Assembly (NCBI RefSeq): GCF_023498005.1
Contig: NZ_CP097289.1
Coordinates: 9,052,001 to 9,116,000, forward strand
Direction: 5' to 3'
DNA: 64,000 nucleotides
Source: Streptomyces durmitorensis
GTDB taxonomy: Bacteria; Actinomycetota; Actinomycetes; Streptomycetales; Streptomycetaceae
Position numbers and translations under genes: made by a program. The notes beneath the pieces are model-generated. The model did not search any database, was not told where the DNA came from, and was given only the letters and a program-made list of their open reading frames with translations. Shown here piece by piece: positions 34,870 through 44,097 of this stretch (position 1 is its first letter; every line of letters begins with the position of its first letter).

Positions 34870-36251
34870 GTTATAGGGTTCGATTTTGGGACACGCGCGA
34901 GCGACCCGATCGTCGCAAGGGGTTCGAGGTTCGATGGACGGTTGATGGGCGGGAGAAGTCCGAGTCCTTTCTCACGAAGGGGCTTGCGGAGAGCCGCCGT
35001 TCCCAACTCGTGACTGCCGCGCGTAACGGCGAGCCGTTCGATACCAGGACGGGCCTGCCGGCCTCCGAGCTTCGGGCCCTGAAACAGCGCACCACCTGGT
35101 ACGACCTGGCGCGCGAGTACATCGAGCAGCGTTGGGACCGTACGCCCGGGAATACACGTCGAACGCTTGCCGATGCTCTCGCGACCATCACTCCAGCCTT
35201 CGTCGAGCCAGAGCACATGTCCCGGGCGCCTCGTGAACTGAGAAGGGCACTGTATTCATGGGCTTTCAATAAAAAAGCCTGGAGGGAGGATCCGCCCGGG
35301 GAGTGGCAGGTGGCCCTGGATTGGCTGCAGCGTCATTCGCTGTCTGTGAGCGAATTGACGGAGCCCGATGTGCTGCGCCGGGGACTCGACGCTCTGTGCC
35401 GCAAGGTCGATGGGGCAACCGCCGCAGCGACGACCGCGAAGCGAAAGAAGGCTGCCGTCAATGAGGTGTTCGGAGTCGCAGTGGAAAGAGGGTATTTCAC
35501 CCAGAATCCGATGAGCGGCCTTCGCTGGTCCGCGCCCGAAGTTGCCGACGAAGTTGATCCGGACTGCGTGCCCAATCCGGCGCAGGTGGGTCGCCTGCTT
35601 GCAGCCGTCAGGGTACTGCCCGGTCGAGGCCCACACCTGTACGCCTTTTTCGGCTGCATGTATTACGCCGCGATGCGCCCTGCTGAGGCTATTCACTTGC
35701 AGAAGTCCCAGTGCCGACTGCCGGCGACTGGGTGGGGGCTCCTCAACCTGAAGGGCGGGGTCGTAACGGCAGGGAAGGAGTGGACGAACAACGGTGCCGT
35801 TCACGAGGTCCACTCGCTGAAGCGACGGGCGGCGAAGGCGACGAGGCCCGTGCCTATCCCGCCTGTGCTGGTGCGCATGCTGCGCGAGCACATAGAGAGT
35901 TTCGGTGTTGCACCCGATGGGCGCCTGTTCCGCAATGGCGCGGGGAACTACGTTGATACCTCCGCGTACAACATCACATGGGGGCGTGCGCGCGAGGCGA
36001 CATTGACTCTCGATGAACTCGCCCTTGAGCTGGCGAAACGCCCCTACGATCTACGCCACGCAGGGATCTCATTCTGGCTTGCCTCCGGTGTCGACCCGGC
36101 GGAGTGTGCGCGCCGCGCCGGGCAGAGCATCCAGGTCCTCTTTCGCTACTACGCCAAGTTTCTGGCCGAGGCGCGGAACCACGCCAACAGCCTGATCGAG
36201 GAGTCGATGCGAAGGTGGGAGGGGCAGGACCGCAGTGCAGAGGACACATGA
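34860..36251 (+). CDS. Tyrosine-type site-specific integrase
   Basis: Phage/AICE-type tyrosine recombinase, 463 residues. N-terminal arm-binding region (VRFWDTRERPDRRKGFEVRW), SAM-like core-binding domain (TTWYDLAREYIEQRW), and catalytic domain with the first Arg in MYYAAMRPAEAI, the H-x-x-R box in RPYDLRHAGISFW, and the nucleophile in LFRYYAKFLAEA. All key residues are present, so it may be functional. Overlaps xis by 10 bp. No replication or transfer genes accompany it, so the rest of the element is lost. A hairpin and then a T-tract terminator follow. Confidence 0.93.
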   Translation: MAMSYRVRFWDTRERPDRRKGFEVRWTVDGREKSESFLTKGLAESRRSQLVTAARNGEPFDTRTGLPASELRALKQRTTWYDLAREYIEQRWDRTPGNTRRTLADALATITPAFVEPEHMSRAPRELRRALYSWAFNKKAWREDPPGEWQVALDWLQRHSLSVSELTEPDVLRRGLDALCRKVDGATAAATTAKRKKAAVNEVFGVAVERGYFTQNPMSGLRWSAPEVADEVDPDCVPNPAQVGRLLAAVRVLPGRGPHLYAFFGCMYYAAMRPAEAIHLQKSQCRLPATGWGLLNLKGGVVTAGKEWTNNGAVHEVHSLKRRAAKATRPVPIPPVLVRMLREHIESFGVAPDGRLFRNGAGNYVDTSAYNITWGRAREATLTLDELALELAKRPYDLRHAGISFWLASGVDPAECARRAGQSIQVLFRYYAKFLAEARNHANSLIEESMRRWEGQDRSAEDT

Positions 36252-36252
36252 G

Positions 36253-36268
36253 CCGGGCCTTGGCCCGG
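36253..36268 (+). terminator. Short hairpin directly after integrase
   Basis: CCGGGCC (36253-36259) and GGCCCGG (36262-36268) form a perfect 7-bp stem with a 2-base loop, 2 bp past the integrase stop. Confidence 0.5.
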
Positions 36269-36364
36269 AAATGCCCCGGAACAGCTGGTCAGAGGTGGGA
36301 TAGCAGTGGGAGATATCGGGAGTTACCTCGCGATCCACCCAACGGCTTAAGGTGCGCTCAGGCA

Positions 36365-36405
36365 GGGCGCCTGACAGGTGAAACACCTGGTCAGGCGCCC
36401 TTTTC
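36365..36405 (+). terminator. Strong hairpin with T-tract
   Basis: The left arm 36365-36380 pairs with 36384-36400 with a single bulged C, then TTTTCT. The T-tract follows in the plus direction, so it terminates integrase transcription and shields the convergent aldehyde dehydrogenase, whose stop is 8 bp beyond. It is the only canonical Rho-independent terminator seen in the window. Confidence 0.8.
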
Positions 36406-36411
36406 TAATGC

Positions 36412-37935
36412 CTAGAAGAACCCCAGCTTCCTCGGCGAGTACGACACCAGAAGGTTCTTCGTCTGCTGGTAGTGCTCCAGCATCATCTTGTGCGTCTCGC
36501 GCCCGATCCCGGACTGCTTGTAGCCGCCGAACGCCGCGTGCGCGGGATACGCGTGGTAGCAGTTCGTCCAGACCCTGCCCGCCTGGATCGCACGGCCCGC
36601 CCGGTAGGCGGTGTTCATGTCGCGGGTCCACACTCCGGCGCCCAGGCCGTACAGCGTGTCGTTGGCGGTCTTGATGGCGTCGTCGAAGTCGCTGAACGAC
36701 GCGACCGAGACGACCGGACCGAAGATCTCCTCCTGGAAGATCCGCATGCGGTTGTCGCCCTCGAAGATCGTCGGCTGGACGTAGTAGCCACCGGCCATTT
36801 CGCCGTCGTACGTGATGCGCTGACCGCCCGTCAGAACCTTGGCGCCCTCCTGCTGGCCGATGTCCAGGTAGGAGAGGATCTTCTCCAGCTGGTCGTTGGA
36901 GGCCTGGGCACCGATCATCGTGTCCGTGTCCAGCGGGTGCCCCGCCACGATCTGCTCCGTGCGGGCGACCGCCGCTTCCATGAACTCGCTGTAGTGGCCC
37001 CGCTGGACGAGGGCACGCGACGGGCAGGTACAGACCTCGCCGTTGTTGAGGGCGAACATCGTGAAGCCCTCCAGCGCTTTGTCGCGGAAGTCGTCGTTGG
37101 CGGCCCACACGTCGTCGAAGAAGATGTTCGGCGACTTCCCACCCAGCTCCAGCGTCACCGGCTTGATGTTCTCCGAGGCGTACTGCATGATCAGCCGCCC
37201 CGTCGTGGTCTCGCCGGTGAAGGCGACCTTCGCGACGCGCGGGCTGGAGGCGAGGGGCTTGCCCGCCTCGACGCCGAAGCCGTTGAGGATGTTGACGACA
37301 CCGGGCGGCAGCAGGTCGGACACCAGACGCAACCAGTAGTGGATGGAGGCCGGGGTCTGTTCGGCGGGTTTGAGGACGACCGCGTTGCCCGCTGCGAGGG
37401 CCGGCGCGAGCTTCCATGTCGCCATCAGGATGGGGAAGTTCCACGGGATGATCTGCGCGACGACTCCCAGCGGCTCGTGGAAGTGGTACGCGATGGTGTC
37501 CTCGTCCACCTCGCTCAGCGACCCCTCCTGCGCGCGGATCACTCCGGCGAAGTAGCGGAAGTGGTCGATGGCGAGCGGGATGTCGGCGGCCAGCGTCTCC
37601 CGGACGGGCTTGCCGTTCTCCCAGCTCTCGGCCACCGCGAGGCTTTCGAGGTTCGCCTCCATGCGGTCGGCGATCTTCCGTAGGACGTCTGCGCGTTCGG
37701 TCACGGACGTGCGGCCCCAAGCGGGCGCGGCGGCGTGCGCCGCGTCCAGGGCGCGCTCGACGTCCTCGGCCGTGCCGCGGGCGATCTCGGTGAACGGCTG
37801 CCCGTTGACCGGGCTCGGGTTCTCGAAGTACTGGCCACGGGCGGGCGGGACGTACTCACCGCCGATGAAGTGGTCGTAGCGGGACTGGTAGGAGACAACT
37901 GCGCCGTCCGTGCCGGGCGCTGCGTAACGGGTCAT
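36412..37935 (-). CDS. NAD-dependent aldehyde dehydrogenase (ExaC/AldA type)
   Basis: Cytosolic tetrameric aldehyde dehydrogenase, 507 residues. Seen: [18 protein letters not shown], the KPAEQTP cofactor Lys, the FTGETTTGR nucleotide loop, general base Glu in LELGGKSPN, and the nucleophile Cys in [11 protein letters not shown]. The EVCTCPSR wording and the final SPRKLGFF match the acetaldehyde dehydrogenase group linked to ethanol oxidation. GGGAGG lies before the ATG at 37935. The GAF-domain regulator upstream on the same strand is its probable activator. Confidence 0.93.
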   Translation of the reverse strand: MTRYAAPGTDGAVVSYQSRYDHFIGGEYVPPARGQYFENPSPVNGQPFTEIARGTAEDVERALDAAHAAAPAWGRTSVTERADVLRKIADRMEANLESLAVAESWENGKPVRETLAADIPLAIDHFRYFAGVIRAQEGSLSEVDEDTIAYHFHEPLGVVAQIIPWNFPILMATWKLAPALAAGNAVVLKPAEQTPASIHYWLRLVSDLLPPGVVNILNGFGVEAGKPLASSPRVAKVAFTGETTTGRLIMQYASENIKPVTLELGGKSPNIFFDDVWAANDDFRDKALEGFTMFALNNGEVCTCPSRALVQRGHYSEFMEAAVARTEQIVAGHPLDTDTMIGAQASNDQLEKILSYLDIGQQEGAKVLTGGQRITYDGEMAGGYYVQPTIFEGDNRMRIFQEEIFGPVVSVASFSDFDDAIKTANDTLYGLGAGVWTRDMNTAYRAGRAIQAGRVWTNCYHAYPAHAAFGGYKQSGIGRETHKMMLEHYQQTKNLLVSYSPRKLGFF

Positions 37936-38043
37936 TTTGGTGGCCTCCCGGGGAAGGCTGCCCGCCGTTGGGCAGCTCTCACCGGGAGAGTAGGAGCGCG
38001 AACGTTGCAGGTACGTTGCGGGAGTTGCTTCGTGGCTGGTTCT

Positions 38044-39408
38044 CTACGTCGGGTGCGTTGCTTGGCGGCTGGTGGAGGCGCCAGTCAGCTCCGCGTCCAG
38101 CTCGCGCAGACGGGCCAGCACCGGCGGGGTCGGGCGCACCTGCGCCAGCGCGCGCCACACCGGCAGGTCGTCCTCGCCCCACGGGGCGTGCGCCCAGTCG
38201 GCCAGGAGATCGGGGTCGCGGCGTGCGATGAGCGCCGCCCGCAGCTGATCGGCGAGCCTGCGCCGCAGCCGCGCCACGGCAGGGGCCTGAGAAGCGGGCA
38301 GGAGCGGACCCGCGTACGCGCCGACCGCCGAGGTGACGGCCCCGGAGCCGAGCCGTCGCTCGACGGCATCGACATCCGACTCGACCGGCACCGAGAGCCG
38401 ATATGGGCGTGACCTCAGCAACTCCGGGCCCAGAAGCCGTCGCAGCCGTGCCAGTTCGGCCCGCAGCGTCACGGGCGTCACCGACTCGTCCTCGTACAGC
38501 GCGCACAGCAGCTCGTCGCCGGTCAGCCCCTCCGGGTGGCGGGCGAGCAGGACGAGGATCTCGCTGTGCCTGCGGCTCAGCCGCACCTTGCGACCGCCGG
38601 TCAGCAGCAGTGCCTCATCGCGGCCGAGCGCGGTGAGACCCACCGTGTCCCTGGCCTCCACCGGCGGTGACAGCAGCGCCAGTTGGGACTCCGCCGCCCG
38701 AGCGACCGCCTGCACGAAGGCCAGGCTGTGCGGATGCGCGAGGCCGTCGCCCCCGGTGATGTCCACGGCCCCGAGCAGCCGCCCCGTCCGCGGATCGTGC
38801 ACCGGAGCCGCCGCGCACGTCCAGGGTTGGACGCGCCGGATGAAATGCTCGGCGGCGAACACCTGCACCGGCCGATCCAGCGCCACCGCCGTGCCCGGAG
38901 CGTTCGTCCCCATCGCGGACTCCGCCCACCGAGCACCCGGCACGAAGTTCATCCGCCCCGCCTTCTGCCGGGTCGCGGAGTGTCCCTCGACCCAGAGCAG
39001 CCTGCTGTGCGCGTCGCACACCGCGAGGAGGTGCTCACCGTCCATCGCGAACGTGCCCATCAGCTCACGGAACAGCGGCATCACCCCCGCCAGCGGATGC
39101 TCGGCGCGATACGCGCCGAGGTCCCCGTCGGTGAGCTCCACCGTCGCGCCGGTGTCCTCGGGGCTGACCCGGGCTCGCGCCGAACGCCGCCACGAGTCGG
39201 CCACGACGGAACGCACCGGCAGCGTCACCGTCCCTGCCTCGGTGAACCTCTCGTGGGCGCGCCGCAGCACCCGCACCCGCTCGGCAGGATCGGCGCCGGA
39301 ATCCAGGGCCACCCATGGTTCGGTCAACTCGGCCTCCCGGGACGGCGATGCGGTGCTGCCATCGTCGCCCCGCGAGCGTGACCCGACAAGCGCCCCGGCA
39401 GGCGCCAC
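38044..39408 (-). CDS. GAF-domain transcriptional regulator (AcoR-like)
   Basis: A 454-residue regulator. N-terminal helical part with RSVVADSWRRSARARVSPED, a GAF sensory domain (GHSATRQKAGRMNFVPGARW, WAESAMGTNAPGTAVALDRP, FIRRVQPWTCAAAPVHDPRT), and a C-terminal winged-helix DNA-binding domain (LSRRHSEILVLLARHPEGLT, LRAELARLRRLLG). It lacks the AAA+ domain of true AcoR, as is usual for actinobacterial relatives that control aldehyde or acetoin dehydrogenase genes. A GTG start at 39408 is assumed. 108 bp upstream of the aldehyde dehydrogenase. Confidence 0.85.
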   Translation of the reverse strand: MAPAGALVGSRSRGDDGSTASPSREAELTEPWVALDSGADPAERVRVLRRAHERFTEAGTVTLPVRSVVADSWRRSARARVSPEDTGATVELTDGDLGAYRAEHPLAGVMPLFRELMGTFAMDGEHLLAVCDAHSRLLWVEGHSATRQKAGRMNFVPGARWAESAMGTNAPGTAVALDRPVQVFAAEHFIRRVQPWTCAAAPVHDPRTGRLLGAVDITGGDGLAHPHSLAFVQAVARAAESQLALLSPPVEARDTVGLTALGRDEALLLTGGRKVRLSRRHSEILVLLARHPEGLTGDELLCALYEDESVTPVTLRAELARLRRLLGPELLRSRPYRLSVPVESDVDAVERRLGSGAVTSAVGAYAGPLLPASQAPAVARLRRRLADQLRAALIARRDPDLLADWAHAPWGEDDLPVWRALAQVRPTPPVLARLRELDAELTGASTSRQATHPT

Positions 39409-39426
39409 AGCATCAGGTGGCTGATG

Positions 39427-40026
39427 TCAGGCAGAGTTGACCAGGCGGATGTAGCGCGTCCAGTCCCAGTGCGGCCCCGGATCGGTGTGGTCGGTTCCGG
39501 GCACTTCGACGTGCCCGATGATGTGCTTGCGGTCCTTGGGAATGCCGTACGTGTCGCAGATGGCCGAGGTCAGCAGGGCGGACTGCTCGTACATCGCGTC
39601 GGTGAAGTACTCGGGCTGATCCACCCATCCTTCGTGCTCGATACCGATGCTGCGGGTGTTGTAGTCCCAGTTGCCCGCGTGCCAGCCGACGTTGCGCTCG
39701 CGGACGCACTGGGCGATGTGGCCGTCCTCGGAGCGCACCACGTAGTGGGACGAGACCTTCTTCGCCGGGTTCTGGAAGATGGCCAGGGTGTCGGCGTAGG
39801 TCTCCTGGGTGACGTGGACGATCACGTAGTCGACGGGGTACGTGCTGGGGCGGTTGGCGGCGGTGTAGTTGGAGGTGCTTGCCGGAACCCACTCGGCGAG
39901 CGGATAGTCGACCGCCCGAGGGCGAGCCGTGGCGCGGGTGGCGGGGAGGAGTGCGGCAGGGAGGGCGGCCAGAGCCGCTCCTTGCAACAGCCTGCGCCTG
40001 CTGGGATGCCGTCTTGCTCGATCCAT
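39427..40026 (-). CDS. Exported PGRP/amidase_2 N-acetylmuramoyl-L-alanine amidase
   Basis: Peptidoglycan amidase, 199 residues, with a Tat-type signal (SRRRLLQGAALAALPAALLP, residues 9-28) for folded export. Zinc ligands read from motifs: His71 (VIVHVTQ), His172 (IIGHVEV) and Asp182 (TDPGP), with the spacing of AmpD/PGRP enzymes; catalytic region DYNTRSIGIEHEG. The terminal HWDWTRYIRLV is typical of Streptomyces members. Acts on the wall outside the membrane. Stand-alone gene between regulator and acetamidase, all on the same strand. Confidence 0.9.
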   Translation of the reverse strand: MDRARRHPSRRRLLQGAALAALPAALLPATRATARPRAVDYPLAEWVPASTSNYTAANRPSTYPVDYVIVHVTQETYADTLAIFQNPAKKVSSHYVVRSEDGHIAQCVRERNVGWHAGNWDYNTRSIGIEHEGWVDQPEYFTDAMYEQSALLTSAICDTYGIPKDRKHIIGHVEVPGTDHTDPGPHWDWTRYIRLVNSA

Positions 40027-40065
40027 GGCCGGCCTACCTCTCGGTGGGGGGAACAGCTGGGCTCT

Positions 40066-41079
40066 TCAGTGGGGCAGCACCTTGGCCGTCTCGCGCAGCC
40101 GCGCGTGCAGCCCCCGGTGAGTCTCACGCGCGGGCAGCCACTCCTTGCGGATCTTGGCTACGCACGTGTAGTTGGTGTCGCAGACATTGGCGAGCGGCGA
40201 CTCGACGGTCTGCGTCGCGAACTGGTAGGCGTCGAGCTCGCTGAAGCCGTAATCGCGCACCAGCCATTGCACAAGGTCGAGTTGGGCTATTCGGAAGGCG
40301 TCCTCAAGGGGGCGTGCCGAGCCGGTGGAGATGATGTGGGTGTCTGACTCCAGACGCGGCCAGGGTGTGGGGATCCCCTTCAGGAGCTCGACGATCACGA
40401 CTGTGTTCATGGCGCATTCGACGGCGACCCCGCAGGTCTCTCCCTCGCCCTGCCGTGCGTGTCCGTCGCCAAGGCTGAGGAGCGCGCCCTCTACATTCAC
40501 CCCGAGGTAGCAGGTGACCCCGGCCCGCATCTCGGGAGTGTCCATGTTTCCGCCGTGCGCGTCGGGCACGAGCGCCGAGCGCACCTCCAGATTGGCCGGT
40601 GCGACGCCGACCGTCCCGTGCATCGGATCCATCGGCAGCGCGATCTCGAAGTCACCGTCCCGCGCGCTGAATTGCGCGGTGCGCCGGTCCCGGTCGAGCT
40701 GCCATATCCACACGGTCTCGGGCAGCGGCGGCTGGAGCGATGCGGTGGTGTGGGTGGAGGTGAGCGCCCCGAAGAGGGGAACGGTGGTGGACGCCGCCCA
40801 GTCGCGAGCCGGTTCGATCGACACGAAGTGCACGGCGACGGTGTCGCCCGGCTCCGCGCCCTCGATGTGGAAGGGCCCGGTCTGTGGATTCAGGAACGGG
40901 AACTGGCAGACCTCGGACACCAGGTCCTTCTCGGAGCGTACGTTCCCCGCGAAACAGTCCTCCGTGTACAGATCGAGGACCGCGCCCGGAGCGATCCGCG
41001 CCACGGGCGGCGCGCCACCGAACGTCCACGCATACTCGCCCGGTTCGGGCCGGACGGTCAGGATCCGAGGCTGGTTCAT
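40066..41079 (-). CDS. Acetamidase/formamidase family protein
   Basis: Cytosolic amidase, 337 residues, of the FmdA/AmdA family that hydrolyses formamide or acetamide to ammonia and the acid. Seen: the N-terminal metal-fold strands, NPQTGPFHIEGAEPGDTVAV, PMDPMHGTVGVAP, NMDTPEMRAGVTCYLGVNVE, GALLSLGDGHARQGEGETCG (conserved acidic/His core) and a late FATQTVESPLANVCDTNY. ATG at 41079. Tandem CGATCTAC repeats lie just upstream. Possible nitrogen-scavenging role. Confidence 0.9.
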   Translation of the reverse strand: MNQPRILTVRPEPGEYAWTFGGAPPVARIAPGAVLDLYTEDCFAGNVRSEKDLVSEVCQFPFLNPQTGPFHIEGAEPGDTVAVHFVSIEPARDWAASTTVPLFGALTSTHTTASLQPPLPETVWIWQLDRDRRTAQFSARDGDFEIALPMDPMHGTVGVAPANLEVRSALVPDAHGGNMDTPEMRAGVTCYLGVNVEGALLSLGDGHARQGEGETCGVAVECAMNTVVIVELLKGIPTPWPRLESDTHIISTGSARPLEDAFRIAQLDLVQWLVRDYGFSELDAYQFATQTVESPLANVCDTNYTCVAKIRKEWLPARETHRGLHARLRETAKVLPH

Positions 41080-41093
41080 GGCAGGGCTGCTCC

Positions 41094-41117
41094 GATCTAC
41101 CGATCTACCGATCTATC
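41094..41117. repeat. Three tandem CGATCTAC octamers
   Basis: CGATCTAC is repeated head to tail, the third copy ending in T. It lies 15-38 bp upstream of the acetamidase start codon, where it overlaps the expected promoter or leader. Copy number could vary by slippage. Confidence 0.7.
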
Positions 41118-41360
41118 GCACTGTCGCTCTGTTGCGCTGTGGGGGACAGGGGACCTTTGTGCGGGCCGATGCCTCAGCGACGCAGCCCAGGATGGCTTGC
41201 CCCCGACACCTGAATCCCCCGAACCACGAGGACACGAAACCGCCGCCAGGGCGATGGTGTCTCGCCTCAATTACGTTACGGCGAAGGTCGGTTGAGCCGG
41301 AAGGGCGCGACCTGAATCTGTGTATAGCACCGTGACTGTGGATAACCCGGCCACCCTTGA

Positions 41361-41435
41361 GGGGGACCAGGGGACCAGGGGATCAGGGGACCTCAGGGGT
41401 GGGGGAGAGGAGGGGACGGAGGGAGCGGAGGGCGG
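41361..41435 (+). repeat. G-rich tract with G-quadruplex pattern
   Basis: Four runs of four to five G separated by ACCA, ACCA and ATCA, then further G-runs. This fits the G4 consensus on the plus strand, the template for the TPR gene. It begins beyond that gene's stop and could slow polymerase there. Confidence 0.6.
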
Positions 41436-41446
41436 CCCAGCCGTAC

Positions 41447-42862
41447 TCAGCCCCAAGCAGCGGCACCCACAGCGGACTGCCTCTCGGCGCGGTCGCGCGC
41501 CGCCGCAGCTTGAGCCGTGTCTCCGAGCCGGTCGGCCAGCCGGGCACGGGCTCGCCAGTTGTAGGGGCAGATGGGACGCAGGTTGATGCGCTCGCTGAGC
41601 AAGGTGCGTGCCAGGTCGTGCCGGCCGGAGCGGATGGCGGCCTCCACCAGCGTGCGCTGGATGGCGTCGCGCTGTGCGTGGCTGCCGCCGAAGGAATTGA
41701 GGCGGTAGCGGATCGGGGCGAGCAGCTCGACCACGCGGCTGTACTGCCGCTGCCGGTAGGCGATGAGGGCGCGGCACACCGGGATCCCGACCTCGCGCGT
41801 CATCGCGTGGTTCGACACCGCGGGGTCGGTCCGGGCGAGCCATTGCTCGCGGTCCTTCACCAGCCGCTCGGCATCGGAGAGCCGCCCGGCCCCCGCGTAC
41901 GCCATCACGGCATGGACGTCGTTGAAGGCGTAGTAGGCGCCGGCCTCACGCCCGGCCCATGCCTGGGCGAGTGCCGCCCAGCGGGACTCGACGTCGATGT
42001 CGGCGAGGAGCAGCCGCCACAACAGGGCGGAGGCGTCCAGGAGCTCCATGGCGATGGCCTGCGACGCCTCGTTGTGGAGGGTGTTGTCGTAGACGCCGAG
42101 GACCCTCTCGATGCTCCCCGCCTCCAGTGCGTACAGGGCGTAGTGCCACGCGTTGTGGACGGAGAGGTAGTTGCCGTCGGCCCAGTCCCCGGTCCGCGCG
42201 TCCAGATAGCGGATCCCTTGGTCGAACAGCCCGCGCATCTCGTAGGTGTGGACGACCGCATGGATGCCCCACACATCCCGCGGGTGACGCTCGACCGCTC
42301 GCAGACCGATCTCCTCGGCGTGGTCGTAGTGCCCGGCCTCTTCAAGCCCGAAGGCGTACATCCCCAGCAGCGGGCCGGAGTGCGGGTCGTCACCGTCCCA
42401 CGCGGAGAGCGCGCCACCGATCCGGTCACGCAGCCGCTGCGCGTCGCCCGTGAAGAAGTCGATCTGGTGACCGACGGCGAGGGCGAGGGCATCGCGAGGG
42501 AACCCGGTGCTGATCTCGCCGAGGATGTCGCCGGCACGCAGCATGTCCCCGTCCAGCCACGCCTCGGCCGCAGCCGCGTGCATTTTCTCGCGCGGTGAAA
42601 GCCCGGCAAGATCGGCTGAGTCCCGGAAGGCCCTGAAGGACTGCCGGGCCGCGGCCGCCTCCTTCTCCTCGGTGCCGAGAAGCCCGAGATACGCAGCGAA
42701 GACGTGCGCCATCGCGGAATCGGGGGACGCAGTCACCATGGCCTGCGCCTCGTCGGCAACCTCTCCACGGAAGAACAACAGCGCGTCAAGCGCCCGCTCG
42801 TAGTGGCGCGCGGCTTCGTTGCTGGTGTCGCTCAGGACGTGGGCATGCCGGTCCCTTTCCAT
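41447..42862 (-). CDS. Tetratricopeptide (TTC38-like) repeat protein
   Basis: A 471-residue cytosolic all-helical protein of TPR-type repeats, resembling TTC38 family proteins: ARHYERALDALLFFRGEVAD, LGLRAVERHPRDVWGIHAV (pattern near the middle), HNAWHYALYALEAGSIERVL and DVHAVMAYAGAGRLSDAERL. No catalytic motif. ATG at 42862 preceded by AGGA; an in-frame ATG 12 bp earlier is possible. The 19-bp tandem repeat at 42968 lies about 105 bp upstream and may regulate it. Confidence 0.8.
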   Translation of the reverse strand: MERDRHAHVLSDTSNEAARHYERALDALLFFRGEVADEAQAMVTASPDSAMAHVFAAYLGLLGTEEKEAAAARQSFRAFRDSADLAGLSPREKMHAAAAEAWLDGDMLRAGDILGEISTGFPRDALALAVGHQIDFFTGDAQRLRDRIGGALSAWDGDDPHSGPLLGMYAFGLEEAGHYDHAEEIGLRAVERHPRDVWGIHAVVHTYEMRGLFDQGIRYLDARTGDWADGNYLSVHNAWHYALYALEAGSIERVLGVYDNTLHNEASQAIAMELLDASALLWRLLLADIDVESRWAALAQAWAGREAGAYYAFNDVHAVMAYAGAGRLSDAERLVKDREQWLARTDPAVSNHAMTREVGIPVCRALIAYRQRQYSRVVELLAPIRYRLNSFGGSHAQRDAIQRTLVEAAIRSGRHDLARTLLSERINLRPICPYNWRARARLADRLGDTAQAAAARDRAERQSAVGAAAWG

Positions 42863-42967
42863 CGCTGTCCTCATTCCCGTCGGCTCTGTGGCGATCTGCC
42901 CAGTCTCGCGATTCTGCCCGCGCGATACGAGGGCGACGCTCGGTTCACGGGAACTACATGACGACAT

Positions 42968-43005
42968 ATTGGTGCGATGCACTCCGATTGGTGCGATGTA
43001 CTCCG
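42968..43005. promoter_or_regulatory. Tandem 19-bp direct repeat upstream of TPR gene
   Basis: ATTGGTGCGATGCACTCCG is followed directly by ATTGGTGCGATGTACTCCG, one mismatch in 19. The period is close to two helical turns, so two protein units could bind the same face. It sits between the MerR stop (43090) and the TPR start (42862). Confidence 0.6.
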
Positions 43006-43089
43006 GCGGTCATTGGCACGCAGAGCCGCACGGCTTCCGCGTCCGCCGCGATGGGCGCGAACGCCGCCAGCCCGTGCTCAGCTGGCCCA

Positions 43090-44028
43090 CTACCGCGGCA
43101 TTCGGGCACGCAGAGCCAGGACGGCCCACTCGAACACCGGCGCCAGACTCTCCGGTGCGGGCCACCCGTTGATCACCGCGAGCAGCGTCAGATAGCGGTC
43201 CCTGCGGGGATCGTCCATGGTCTCCAAGCGGGCCACCAGGCGTCGCCGGAGGGCGGTGTCGTCGGGGAGACCGATGATGTGCGCGTAGTGCGCCGCGAGT
43301 GCCGTGACGATGGGGTCGGCCTCGGACGAGGTGGGACCGATGCCTGCCGCCAGGGCCGGGGTGACCTGCGAGCGGAGAACCTCGGCGAGGGTGCGGGGCA
43401 GGCCGGTGCTGCCGTCCGGGGCGCGGTCGGCCGCCATATCTCTGGCCATCCCTCGCATGGTGGTGCGGAACCCCTGGTCCTGGAACAGCTCGGCCAGCTC
43501 CACCCATGCCTCGACCTGTTCGGCCTCGGGATTGTCGGGCAGCTCGGGAGTGAGGGAGCGGGTGACCGCCGCGAAGGCAGGATGGTCGTACAGGCCGTCG
43601 AAAACGGCACTCAGGAAGTCGTCGATCAGACGTTGGCGTTCGTCCTCGGAGAGCTTGGCGAGCTTGTGCATGAGATCCAACTCCTCTGGGGTGGACCCGC
43701 GCTTGGCCACCGCTGTCAGGACCGCGCGCCTCAGGCGCAGCACACGGATCTGCACCTCCAGTGCGTCCGCGTGCGCCGCTGCGACCTCGGGGAGTGAGAT
43801 CTCCCGGTCCACCACCTTCCGGATCGTGGGAAGGTCAAGGCCCAGGTCGCGCAGGGTGCGTACGAGGTCGAGGCGGGCGACGGCATCGGTGCCGTACAGG
43901 CGGTAGCCGGCCGGGCTGCGGTCGGCGGGCGGCACGATCCCCGCGTCGGAGTAGAACCGGACGGTCTTGACCGTCAGGCCGGTCCGCCGGGCCAGATCAC
44001 CGATCGAGTAGAGCGTGTCGCCGTTCAT
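43090..44028 (-). CDS. MerR-family regulator
   Basis: A 312-residue regulator. N-terminal MerR winged helix: YSIGDLARRTGLTVKTVRFY, DAGIVPPADRSPAGYRLYG, then the dimerisation helix. The C-terminal 200 residues are an all-helical effector domain (HKLAKLSEDERQRLIDDFLS and TMRGMARDMAADRAPDGSTG) without metal-binding cysteines, so it is not a metal sensor. ATG at 44028. Downstream of the LysR gene on the same strand by 69 bp. Confidence 0.88.
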   Translation of the reverse strand: MNGDTLYSIGDLARRTGLTVKTVRFYSDAGIVPPADRSPAGYRLYGTDAVARLDLVRTLRDLGLDLPTIRKVVDREISLPEVAAAHADALEVQIRVLRLRRAVLTAVAKRGSTPEELDLMHKLAKLSEDERQRLIDDFLSAVFDGLYDHPAFAAVTRSLTPELPDNPEAEQVEAWVELAELFQDQGFRTTMRGMARDMAADRAPDGSTGLPRTLAEVLRSQVTPALAAGIGPTSSEADPIVTALAAHYAHIIGLPDDTALRRRLVARLETMDDPRRDRYLTLLAVINGWPAPESLAPVFEWAVLALRARMPR

Positions 44029-44097
44029 GCCTCCACCTTCACGTCTCCCCCTACTGGAGACTCAAGCCTCGTCACCCACGGGGACGGGCCACAGGAC

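Larger units (their letters stand above)
41080..41446. other. Intergenic region with tandem repeat and G-runs
   Basis: No gene seen. Holds the 8-bp tandem repeat at 41094-41117 immediately upstream of the acetamidase start, and the G-rich tract at 41361-41435 next to the TPR gene's stop. Confidence 0.6.

Noticed and set aside
42968..43005. CRISPR-like repeat pair
   Set aside because: Only two abutting copies, no spacers, no cas genes nearby.
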